DNA of 64,000 nucleotides from contig JAPEHQ010000020.1 of assembly GCA_027405735.1 (NCBI GenBank), positions 1 to 64,000 on the forward strand, in the 5' to 3' direction. Made by a program: the position numbers and the translations under genes. Below are positions 1-10,786 of the stretch, piece by piece. The notes under the pieces are model-generated. The model saw nothing but the letters and a program-made list of their open reading frames with translations. It did not search any database and was not told the origin of the DNA. Position 1 is the first letter of the stretch, and every line of letters starts with the position of its first letter. Source of the DNA: Mucor racemosus (lineage: Eukaryota; Mucoromycota; Mucoromycetes; Mucorales; Mucoraceae).

Positions 1-403
1 ACAACCTGTTTGATAACACTAAAAGTATTATGCCTTTGTAAATTTCTGTTTGTAACATGCAAATCGACTGATTTAGGATTTTTTTTCTGTTTTCTTTCCC
101 ACTCTTTCCTCAGCTCTTTTATTTACTGTATGTTTAAAACTCCAACAGAAAGACCAATATTTTTTATAAACTGAAATCAAGTAGCAGGTACAGGTACATG
201 TTTTTTTCTATTGTTTATTTGGAAATAAATTATTAACTACTGTTAATGTTAGGGCGCGTTGTTATAATATTATTTTTCTCGAATAATAAAAAACGCATCC
301 AAGACTTAGTCATTTTGTTCCACGCCATCATCTACGTTATAATCAATGCTTTTTTGGTCTAAAGTCAATATCTACCTGCAGAAAATTAGTGATTATAAAA
401 GTA

Positions 404-899
404 CAGTCGTGATTCGATTTAGTGGAATTGTTGGGAGGGAGAAAAGTGTCCACTAAATCGAATTTTCCACTAAATCGAATAAATCATTTTCCGTAATATT
501 GGATCAAAAAATGAGAATAAAAAGGCGTTACTAGTTTATAGTATTAAATAATATTTTTAATAATAAAGGCTTTTCATATGCAAGCAACTGAATTGAACAG
601 TGGATAACAAGAAATTTAATAAAAAACTGAGGTAAATTAGGCACGTGATTTGGTTACTCTCCATATTTCTTCTAATTTCATGGCTACCAGATCAAGCTAT
701 TGCCGGCTAAATACAGTTTTATCCAATAATATTATATATTACTAATATAGTGGACTGGTAGAAACGAAATTGTCCACTATCCACTGAATCGATTCAGTGG
801 ATTTAGGCAGTAAAATTATTAAAAAAAACGGGAGATTTCAAACTGTCCATTAAATCGAAAATCCGTTATTTATGAGTCCACTAAATCGAATCACGACTG
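404..899. mobile_element. MITE-1, 496-bp TA-flanked Tc1/mariner-type non-autonomous element
   Basis: The ends are inverted: CAGTCGTGATTCGATTTAGT at 404 and its reverse complement ending at 899. TA dinucleotides sit directly outside (402-403 and 900-901). There is no coding capacity. The interior repeats CCACTAAATCGAA-type blocks near both ends. The paralogous family A copy at 48114-48115 has a single TA at the same place and no insert, which confirms insertion with TA duplication. A second copy in opposite orientation lies at 56767-57261. Its TIR differs from that of the Tc1 element in this window, so another transposase must have moved it. Confidence 0.93.
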
Positions 900-2237
900 T
901 ATGTATAACATTGACTTGATTTGAATGAATAAATGAATAAACTCATGTTAATCTATTTAGTTTCTAAAAAACATTTGTTTCCATTTAGTGGTCAACAGCC
1001 AAGAAGAGGAAAACAAGATGGTGCCTTGTATACCACTATCAAATATCAAAGTAGTACGCTATAATCATTACTTGTTAATTGATTTTACTAACAAACCAAT
1101 TTTTATAGGCCAAAAGTAGAGGCGTATTCAGTTCGAAACGCTTGAAACAATTCAATTATGCTAATTTACATGGTTTATCATCTTATCATCTTTTGCTCAT
1201 TCACTAATTGCTATATTTGATTTTAATATCATTTCGTTTATACTGCTAGATCGACTCGTTCATCCATTAGAGTTAATTCACCATTCTTGATTAGCGTATC
1301 TATAATAACGGTCCATTATTAGCTCTTGATTAAAAGGATTGTCTAATCTCAAATTTATCTGATTCAAATGTTGATGCTAAACTACAGTAGCATGAAATTA
1401 GTTGTGTTGGCTTGCAATAAAGACGTTTTGTCAAATACAATGTTAAAGTTCAATTTATTTCAGTTAAATTGAACCGATAGAGATACGGTTCATGCAGAGA
1501 TCTATGAATGTGTGAGAAAGCTCAGATCTATGAACACAGAAAAATGATCCAGATTGTGATGCTTCGTCGACCTGTACGAAATTTTTTTGTGGTGATACCC
1601 GGTGGCTCAAGTGTAATTTAGACATTTAATTGTCAAATGTATCGAATCAAGATGAAGTTGGTTGATTGATATAACGATAATAATACAATGTCACTTATTG
1701 AATGGGTGGTAAATGTATGTAAATGTATAAAGCAAAGTTTACTTTTGAATGAAAGTATTACTAATTATACTGATTAACATAAATAGGTTCCAAAAGCACA
1801 GTTGAGTGCAATCATTGCTACTACTAAATTGCATAATTTGATATGCAGAAAACTCTTGAAGCATTTATTCTTTTTTTTTTGGCAATGCTACAAATCATCG
1901 TTCAATATGACTGAATATTAATGAATTAGAAAAATGCAACTGTTAAAACTGACACCCAATGTACATCGAGGTCAAGGTCGATAAAGGTGCATTCAATGTA
2001 TAGTGAAAATCGCAACACTTTGATGGATAGAAATAATTACAGGACCAAGATATTGTGTTTGCCTCAGCATTTTTAAAAGGGTTTAAAAGCATCCTTCATC
2101 AAACTTACTTAGGTGTTAAATACTTACCATATGCTATTACTACTAGTACCATCTTGTTTTTATTTAATTGCTGTATTATAAAAATCAAGCTTTTCATAGC
2201 TTATAACGATGACAATCCGGGATGTTTCTGATTTTAG

Positions 2238-2462
2238 GTTGACATTTATCATAAGGTGGACTGATGATACATTTGATACTACTGTAGATGGAACAAGTCA
2301 ATTTAATTTATAGGATTTGAATGAAAATACCAAAAAACCGTTTGTGAGTACTTAAGTTGGTTCTGATAAAGCATTGAATAAATTGACTTGGGACAAAGAG
2401 GGTAAAAGGAAACAGCAGGAGGTTCCAGTGATGGCCGTGTTTATGTTTATGATATTGGAGGG
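2238..2462 (+). pseudogene. Captured dynein intermediate chain exon, copy A (broken)
   Basis: The segment starts after the acceptor-like TTCTGATTTTAG and ends before GTAAG. Translation gives the C-terminal WD40 region of a cytoplasmic dynein intermediate chain: a SQFNL-stop-DLN block, then KALNKLTWDKEGK. It has in-frame stops and a frameshift in the Gly-Ser block before the final VYVYDIG. The best preserved copy is at 4968-5190. The exon is embedded in family A, so it is a decayed gene fragment and not a host gene. Confidence 0.8.
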
Positions 2463-4639
2463 GTAAGACTAAAACTTAATGTAAATTACTTCTAGCGCAA
2501 TAATTATAAAATAAGACTATATTATCATCAAAAATGAATTACCACACAATATCAATATGTATAAAGATTTACAGTAATAAGCCTGAATCAAGTGAGTACA
2601 GCATCGTAAGTTCTTGAAAAAGTTCTCAAGTATTATAAAATCTCTTATTTTAAGACTTACAAGGCTTATAAGCGGAATATTAATTTAGAAAATTATTTTT
2701 GTCCAGATCATCAATTTTGACATTTTTTAATTTTTTTTTCTGATTTTGCAAATCTAGAGTTAATTATGCTACCAATTATAAAAACAAAAAATATACACAT
2801 ATGCAACATTTAGAGCTCTATTTGCTCAATAAAAAATAACCAACATTTTTATTTCAAAATATTACATGAAAATTCTTTAACCAAAATCCCGTTTTGGGGG
2901 CAAAAGTACAAAGTTTCAATACTTAACATTTAATATTAAGCTTTTATAAAATGTGTATTAGTCATAGCTACACTTTTCTCTCATAATGTAGTATATTTAA
3001 ACGTTGATTTTGGCATCAAAATTTGATTTTTCTGTTTTTTGATCAAAATCACGAGTGTTGGTAAGGATAAAATGATCCCCAAAAAATGTCCGCTACAAAG
3101 TCTGAATTTTCAGACCGTACATGATTAAACATAAGAAAAGTTTAAAAAAACGCACTTTTATTTAAAACTTAGACATATACCATTGTCTAAGAGTTGGCCG
3201 TTCGACCTTGCTACTATGCTCAATTACGGCGTCGCTCTACGGGCTCGCTTTTGCAATTTTTTAATGAATGTATGATATGGCAGGCTGTTTTTCTGGTAGA
3301 AAAATGTATGTCTCTATGATAACATATATTGCCCATTTTGTTTAGTCTATGATGATCCATGCGCTGTAATGCTGCTTTTATATTGGCTGAAATAAGCAAT
3401 TTAGGAAGGTTTTTTTGATTGCGCTAAATAATGTAAAGCCTTGAAAATCCTCTTCTATGTGTTTTTTCTCTTTTTGGTTTCATATTTCAAGGATATATTT
3501 ACCATTTGATAAGGCATATCCGACTATCAAGCTGGTATTCTTTTCTTTTATCTGAATACACATGTTAACACAAAGGGTTAATAATTTTAGTATAGGTAGG
3601 TGGCAGTCTATATTAGAGACTGATATTTTCATTTAACCGCATCATTCTAAAATTATATATCATTATTTACTACTGTATTGTTGGACGTACTTCTTGATTA
3701 CCAGATCAAATCAAAGACAATGATATTTATATCTACTCAATGAGAAGCTAGAACAGGCAACAAACTCACAAAATGTTTCAGAAAAGTGATAAAATTTCAA
3801 ACGGTATAATAGAAACGGAAAAAAAGAATAATCTAATGTCTTTGATTTATCGAAAAGTAAATTGTATGAAATTAATCAAATGAAAAAGTACCGGTTTATT
3901 ATGAGCTTATAGAGAGGGTTTATATACTAATTGGATGAGTGTATTAAATGTGAGTGATAATATAATTAGAATGAGCATTTGTGTCGTATATTTTCAGGTT
4001 TGATAAATAATAATACTTAAAAGAATACAATGAAAATAGAATGAGTAATGAATAATGAATCAGTTCTTCAATTGTATAATAAAAACAAGATATTGTTTAT
4101 TTAGATATAAAATTATGGCCTTTTATATCGATTTGACATTGAGATCCTGAGATGTAATTTAAGGAACTATTAAACCATTAGAACTGTTTGATAGTAATCT
4201 ATGGATTGAAATGGATCAATCATAATTTAACCATTCTTGCAGAGCTCGTGAGTTGCCTTGTTTCAATGCTGCGCTAAATGTGCTTGGATATTGATTTGAT
4301 AGTTGTTACTTGATTGATTAGCCTCTGAGATGAAATAATATGGTGTCATAATTGAGGTCCAAGTTTTCTTAGTAATTGATGGATTAAACTTAGTACACTA
4401 GGAGTTTCTTATATCCAGTATCAAAACTTTGCACTTCAATACATGTCGTAGTCAATAGATTGTAGGATGTATTGATACTTTAGAAGATAATAACGTATGA
4501 TTCTAGGTGGCATACAACAAGTTGGATATTGTGTGGATATATTGGAATTATGCTTCTATGATTTAATAGTAGCATGATGATAGACGCATGAAATATGACC
4601 TTGCTTGATTTGCATGTTGAACATCATAGTTTGACAGAT

Positions 4640-6120
4640 GTTCTAAATTGGTAATTAGGTAATTCCTAATTCTGCTAGATCACCTGACACTCAACAATGT
4701 AAATCGAGGCCAAGATAGGTAAAAGGAGCATTTATTATGTACTGGAAATCGCAACATTCCAATGGATAGAAATTGCAGGATCAAGGTGCTGTGTTTGCCT
4801 CAGAATTTTTAAAAGGGTTTAAAAGCATACTTCATCAAACTTATTTACCATATGTTATTACCTCTATTAGTATCGTCTTGTTTTTTATTTAATTGCGTTA
4901 TTATTAAAAATCAAGCTTTTTATAATAGCTTATAACAATGATAATAATGAGATATTTCTGATTTTAGATTGACATTTATCATAAGGCGGGCTGATGATAC
5001 GTTTGATACTATTGTAGACGGAACCAGTCAATTTAATTTATGGGATTCGAATGCAAACACTGAGGAACCATTTGTAAATACTTCAGTTGATTTTGGTAAC
5101 GCATTGAATAAATTGGCTTGGGACAAAGAGGGTAAAAAAACGGCAATAGGTTCCAGTGGTGGCCACGTTTATGTTTATGATATTGGAGAGGTAAGTCTAA
5201 TGAAATGTCAAAAGAGTCTATATAAATAATCTTGCCAGAATATTACACTTTTATTAACAATGCATCCTTTGGATGTATTTATATACATTAATTATAACTA
5301 TTACTAGGGTTTTACTATCTAAGAATATGATGTAAGTCAATGATCTGCATTGATTTACTGTAACACTAATTATAAACTGTGGCCTTGGATGTGAGACCTA
5401 GGATGAGTATTGACATAACAGCTAAAACTTAATTTAAATTACCTCTAGCGCAATAATTATAAAATAAGACTATATCATCATCAAATAAATTACCACACAA
5501 TAGCAACATGTATAAAGATTTACAGTAATAAGCCTGAATCAAGTGAGTACAGCATCATAAGCTCTTGAAAAAGTTCTCAAGTATTATAAAATCTCTTATT
5601 TTTAAGACTTACAAGGCTTATAAGCGGAATATTAATTTAGAAAATTATTTTTGTCCAGATCATCAATTTTGACATTTTTTAATTTTTTTTTCTGATTTTG
5701 CAAATCTAGAGTTAATTATGCTACCAATTATAAAAACAAAAAATATACACATATGCAACATTTAGAGCTCTATTTGCTCAATAAAAAATAACCAACATTT
5801 TTATTTCAAAATATTACATGAAAATCCTTTAACCAAAATCCCGTTTTTGGGGCAAAAGTACAAAGTTTCAATACTTAACATTTAATATTAAGCTTTTATA
5901 AAATGTGTATTAGTCATAGCTACAATTTTCTCTCACAATGTAGTATATTTAAACGTTGATTTTGGCATCAAAATTTGATTTTTCTGTTTTTTGATCAAAA
6001 TCACGAGTGTTGGTAAGGATAAAATGATCCCCAAAAAATGTCCGCTACAAAGTCTGAATTTTCAAACCATACATGGTTAAATATAAGAAAAGTTTAAAAA
6101 AATGCCTTTTTGTTTAAAAT
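4640..6120 (+). repeat. Family A repeat, copy 2 (partial)
   Basis: This corresponds to about 1920-3150 of copy 1, including the dynein exon and the conserved core at about 5575-6115, which differs from copy 1 at only a few bases. A sequence of about 220 nt between the exon donor and the core (5225-5430) is not present in copy 1, so it is an insertion here or a deletion there. The copy stops matching near 6120. Confidence 0.85.
4968..5190 (+). pseudogene. Captured dynein intermediate chain exon, copy B (open frame)
   Basis: This is the only copy with an uninterrupted frame across the exon, about 74 codons. Diagnostic pieces are FDTIVDGTSQFNLWD, ALNKLAWDKEGKK and HVYVYDIGEV. They align with the conserved C-terminal blade of dynein intermediate chains (FDLWNLNNDTE, ALNRVRW, IVIYDVGEQ in animals). 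An acceptor (ATTTTAG) precedes it and a donor (GAG/GTAAGT) follows. No neighbouring dynein exons are visible on either side, so it is a lone exon inside a repeat. Whether it is ever spliced into a transcript is unknown. Confidence 0.85.
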
Positions 6121-7904
6121 TTAGATATATATTGTGGATTACATTCATTAAGATCTCCATTTCATCTGGTGTCTAACTTGAATTACCACTGGGATAAATC
6201 GGGATGTTTAGGACATAGACTAGACTGGATACATGTATTACTAGTAGAAGAAGTGCTCAAAGGGTTATTTAGACATGATTCTTAGCATAGAATAATGAGT
6301 ATGAGGTGATAATGATGTATGCCAATTTTATTTCATTTAGTTATGTTACATGTAGTCTATGATGAAATGGTGTAGCCTGATATCCTGAAGTGAGCCAATC
6401 ATGAACAACTCAGTTCCTGGGAATGGGATCCAGCTATTCCATTTGTTGTATAAACAATTAAACATTCACTGTCTAAAGTTAATCAAGCATTAACATCCTA
6501 TATACTTAACTTGGTCGTATCCTACTAAACCTGCTCTGGCCAATCTAGTATATCATCATGTTGTAATCAACTAGTTCCTCAAGACTATGATATCATTTTT
6601 CATACACGCTGTATTCTAGACTCTATATCCACGCTTCCAAAACATATAAATACCCTGAATCCTGATGTCGTTCGAGATGGATTCATTATCTTTTTTACCT
6701 ACTACAATATACTCAATGAATATATCTAGTTTTAACTTTATTTTCTAGTTATTCATTGTGTATATTTAAACACGGGAATCCCTTTGATTTGACATATCTG
6801 ATTGATACAGCAAGTAATCTTATAACCGAGATGTGAATCCTAGCAAATTATAATTATTGACCTGAATCATAAATACACCATTATTCAATATGGCCATATG
6901 GCCTGATTTCATCCATGATAAAATCAGGACCTAAAGATATCGAGTAGATTATGGAAATGGCATGTTCCTATTTGTTCTCATTGATTTATAATATAGATTA
7001 GAAATTGTGCATAAATAGAAGGACATCTTCCTTTCAAAGAAGAGTCAATTAAGTTCTAAGTTCTACTTGATAATAAAACTCTAACGTTATCTAGTCGAAT
7101 TTCTATTGTTTTTTATACTTTTTTTCGTAAATATCTATACTTATTCCACATATATCATTGAAATGCCCAGGATTTAGAATAAATGATGGAGCAAGAAAAA
7201 ATGTATAATTTGATAAAGGAACTTGTTAAAGTAAATCACACACAAAAACTGAAGATTATCTTTATTTAATATCAATAGTTTGTCCTATTTATATACAAAT
7301 TCTATATTACATTTATCCGTTAGATCAGCTTTGGATCGATTATATCTTTCTGGAATTCCATATCAGATCAATCTATTTACATTAGTAACACAGCACATTT
7401 AAGTTGACCTCATTTCATACAGCTAAGTCCAACAGGTGGATATGTCTCACATATCCCGTTTTCTGGATCTTACTTTAGAACAATAAGAACAATCAAGAAT
7501 GTTACCACAGATCAGTTAGCTGACTTCTTATCAATAATGTCATTTCTCACTTCTTAGACTACTACTAGGAGAAATGTGGTTTGCTTCAGTGAAGCTTCCC
7601 AAACTATATATAAAGATGCTAAATATATAATAGATGAAAGAAAGCTTATTTATTAAAAGGATTCAAGGGATGTGAAATATATATCATCATAATTCGACCA
7701 CGTCACTACTAATCTATCACCATAACTATATACTACTAACCAATCTATTGCCATAGCAATAGCAGGTGAACAACATCTACTACTCACACTACATTTCATA
7801 AACATCCAACTAGATATATTCCATCATGACAATAAGGATTACAAATCAAAAAGTTCATTATCTTACAAATAACCGGTGGATGCAACAATCATAGAATAAG
7901 AGAT
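6121..7904. other. Gene-free AT-rich stretch with LTR-like fragment
   Basis: No credible coding frame. 6351-6772 resembles 55040-55380: shared TAGTCTA start, an AAAACATATAAATACC box, AATATATCTAGTTYTAA, and an end in AAACA. This could be a decayed solo LTR with a TATA box. No matching target duplication flanks it. A second TATA-like stretch with AATAAAA downstream lies at about 7010-7085. Confidence 0.35.
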
Positions 7905-8465
7905 GATTTAGCCGTTCAATCTTGCTATAATGCTCAATTACGGCGTCGTTCTACGGGCTCACTTTTGCAATTTTTTAATGAATGTATGATATGGCAGGCT
8001 GTTTTTCTGGTAGAAAAATGTATGTCTCTATGATAACATATATTGCCCATTTTGTTTAGCCTATGATGATCCATACGCTGTAATGCTGCTTTTATATTGC
8101 TTGGCTGAAATAAGCAATTTAGGAGGGTTTTTTTGATTGCGCTAAATAATGTAAAGCCTTGAAAATTCTCTTCTATGTGTTTTTTCTCTTTTTGGTTTCA
8201 TATTTCAAGGATATATTTACCATTTGATAAGGCATATCCGACTATCAAGCTGGTATTCTTTTCTTTTATCTGAATACACATGTTAACACAAAGGGTTAAT
8301 AATTTCAGTATAGGTAGGTGGCAGTCTATATTAGGGACTGATATTTTCATTTAACCGCATCATTCTAAAATCATATATCATTATTTACTACTGTATTGTT
8401 GGACGTACTTCTTGATTACCAAATTAAATCAAAAACAATGATATTTATATATACTCAATGAAAAG
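7905..8465 (+). repeat. Family A repeat, copy 3 (3' part only)
   Basis: Closely matches 3190-3760 of copy 1, beginning at the CCGTTC..TTGCTATAATGCTC block and ending at the CTCAATGA-AAGCTAGA block. The sequence on either side is unrelated to copy 1. Confidence 0.85.
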
Positions 8466-9255
8466 CTAGATATATAATCCTAGATTTGGCTTGCATATAA
8501 ATTTAAGCAGCAAGTGTTATTTAAATTTATGCTCGAGCAAAAACAATTATTACTGTAAAAATTATAGATACAGTATAATAATATTTACAAATAATGATAA
8601 TCGTAAATATATTGGCTCTTGCATGTATTGTTCTACATCAACAACGTATGAAATTGTATTATCTATAATGTATATTAATAAAGCCAATGTAGTAATTATT
8701 TAAAAACCCATTCCAGCAGAAAATGCAATGGAATTTTGAGAACGGCATAATGCTCATGCACAAACCAATTTGTGCCCATATGATCAACCCATTATGCTCA
8801 TGGTCAGATTTTATTACTATTCACAAATAAGAATAACAATATGCTTATGGGCAATTCTACTATTATGTACACATGGGATTAATTTCATGCACACGGACAG
8901 AATCTATAATTCTGCACATACAGGCTTTTCGTTATGCTCGTGTGCAGTTTCTTTTGTTGTGCCCATTTGCATCTTGTTATCTTTTTAGCCATTATTCAAT
9001 GGGCGCAACAACTCATCATCAGACTATTATAGTGTGCAGACCACCTGGGCACAGCAAAATCATCTTGTACAGCACAGGTCGGCCGTAGTGCTTTTATATA
9101 TAAATCCTTTAAATTTGTGATTTTATGGACTTTTTTCAAATCCGGTTGTATCATCTTATACTTTTCAAGTTAAATCCGTTATTAGTAGGCTAATAATGTT
9201 GTAGGTTGTATTTATGCTTTACTTAAAATAAGCCATTGAATAATTAATAGTAATA
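8466..9255. repeat. Non-coding stretch rich in TGCCCAT / TGCACA motifs
   Basis: About 8700-9070 contains many short direct and inverted occurrences of TGCTCATG, TTGTGCCCAT, TGGGCA and TGCACA. A related cluster occurs at 47460-47560 (ATGGGCATAATGATCTGCAC..ATGGGCAG). Clustered hexamers of this kind are typical of the subterminal regions of hAT-like MITEs, but I cannot define ends or a target duplication. The short frames here are not credible genes. Confidence 0.35.
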
Positions 9256-9440
9256 CAGTCGATCCATGAAATTTTGATACCTGCATCTTATAACTGTTTG
9301 GAATATTTAAACAACCGCGTCCGGACTATCCGGTGATTTTTTCTAGAGATGTAAAGCTTGAAAATATCATTAGATGGCCGCTTCCGGAGATTGTTCGGCT
9401 TTTTTTTTTGGAAGAGTGACCATTGGCAAAAATAAGAATC
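9256..9440 (+). repeat. Repeat family D, copy 1 (TA-CAGTCG end)
   Basis: Matches 54735-54925: a TA then CAGTCG start, an ATTTTGATRYCTGCATCT block, CGTCCGGACTRTCCGG, ATTAGATGGCCGC and CCATTGGCAAAAA. The left end looks like a Tc1/mariner terminus. The flank AATAATTAAT is also shared, so the two copies may be part of a longer duplicated unit. No right-hand TIR was found. Confidence 0.6.
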
Positions 9441-9489
9441 ATATACTATGTATGATGTTGCATGCCACCAACTACCATATGTTATCACC

Positions 9490-9990
9490 TTCTACAGTAT
9501 CAATAGACCTTACAATCTATTAGCTACAATATGCATTGAACCGCAAAGTCTTGATATTGGATATTATAAATAAGAAACTCTTAGCGTACTAATAAGTAGT
9601 ATATGCAGCAGCAATTAACAAGAACGTTTGGTGAACCTCAATTATGACACCATATTATTTTATCCCAGCGGTTAGTTAATCAAATAGCTATCAAATCAAC
9701 ATTCAAGCACATTTAGCGCAGCATTGAAACAAGGCAACTCACAAGCTCTGCAAGAACGGTTAAATTATGCTTGATCCACTTCAATCCATAAATTACTATC
9801 AAACAGTTCTGATGGTTTAATAGTTCCTTAAATTACATCTCAGGATCTCAATGTCAAATCAATATGAAAGGCCATACTTTTATATCTAAATAAACGATAT
9901 CTTGTTTTTATTATACAATTGAAGAACTGGCTCATTACTCATTCTCTTTTAATTACATTCTTTTTTTAAGTATTATTTATCAAACCTGAA
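9490..9990 (-). repeat. Family A repeat, copy 4 (inverted fragment)
   Basis: Reverse complement of about 3990-4510 of copy 1, including CAACTCACAAGCTCTGCAAG and the CAGGATCTCAATGTCAAATC block. Divergence is moderate with small indels. No coding content. Confidence 0.8.
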
Positions 9991-10229
9991 AATATACGAA
10001 ACTATATTTATATGAATTGTAAAAAATGCAATAAAATGACTTCAATTTTATTGCACTACTCCTGTTGCAAGGATAGGTACTTCTGGCATGCACCCACATA
10101 ATTGAAAAGGTTCGGTCTCCCTGAGCTGCTGTGGAAATGGGAAATGAAAACGCGTACTTGTTTAAACAATTTTGTATGGATTGTTTCAGGTATTCTTTGA
10201 AAATTTTTATAAAATCAAATAATGGTTCA

Positions 10230-10560
10230 AAATTGAATTTTGAAACTGTACTTAATTCGCAGTAGATATACAAATAATATATCTTGATTTAATTAGCTAA
10301 CAGCTGTTTTTGAAGGAGTAGAATCTACGTTTTTGTATGAAACCACCTCTTCCTACGCTTAAAAAAAACAAAGCAACTGAAAAAATACTTGCAATTAATG
10401 AATATTGATCCAAATGGACTGAAAGTTTCGGAATACTTACTGCAGCTGTAACAGTATCTAGGGCTATAATTTTATTATCCTATTGATTTGCTGGTTAAGT
10501 CGTAGGAGGGATCAAGTGCCCACTTTTTTCAGTGGGGCTTGTGGTTTAGCAGATCATTTA
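10230..10560 (+). repeat. Repeat family B, copy 1
   Basis: Shares ordered blocks with 27940-28260: ATATACAAATAATAT.TCTT, TTAACAGCTGTTTT, GCAAT.AATGAA.ATT, CTGTA.C.GTAT and GCCCACTTTTT. Non-coding. It lies just upstream of the 3-kb transposon but outside its TIRs. Confidence 0.6.
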
Positions 10561-10786
10561 AAATTAGAAATAGCGCTAAACCAGCCAAAACCAGCATATA
10601 TGACAATGACAACAATCAAAACTAATAAGTAAGCATCCTTTTTATGTACAATCAAAGTTGTAGTGCAATATGCTCTACATCTATTTTTTTATTTTAAATA
10701 TTGGGTCAATAACAGTAATCAAATAAGTACCACAAAAAATAGCAGAAAATCATAAACCTTTGTTTCTTAAATGAGTCGCTTTATTA

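Larger units (their letters stand above)
1..4520 (+). repeat. Family A dispersed repeat, copy 1 (left end outside window)
   Basis: This long non-coding repeat recurs at 4640-6120, 7905-8465, 9490-9990 (inverted), 26280-26434 (fragment), 47756-51110 and 51110-53800 (inverted). The first bases match 47756 onward almost base for base, and blocks at 3190-3760 and 3990-4510 reappear in other copies. It holds no long open frame. It does contain a dynein exon copy (2238-2462) and is interrupted by a MITE (404-899). I see no transposase, reverse transcriptase or clear termini, so its class is unknown. Capture of an exon with its introns would be compatible with a Helitron, but the family's 5' and 3' ends cannot be fixed from this window. 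Confidence 0.85.

Noticed and set aside
8770..9088. Cys-rich short frames (70-72 codons)
   Set aside because: They overlap each other in different phases within a motif-repetitive tract; best explained by the TGCNCAT repeats.
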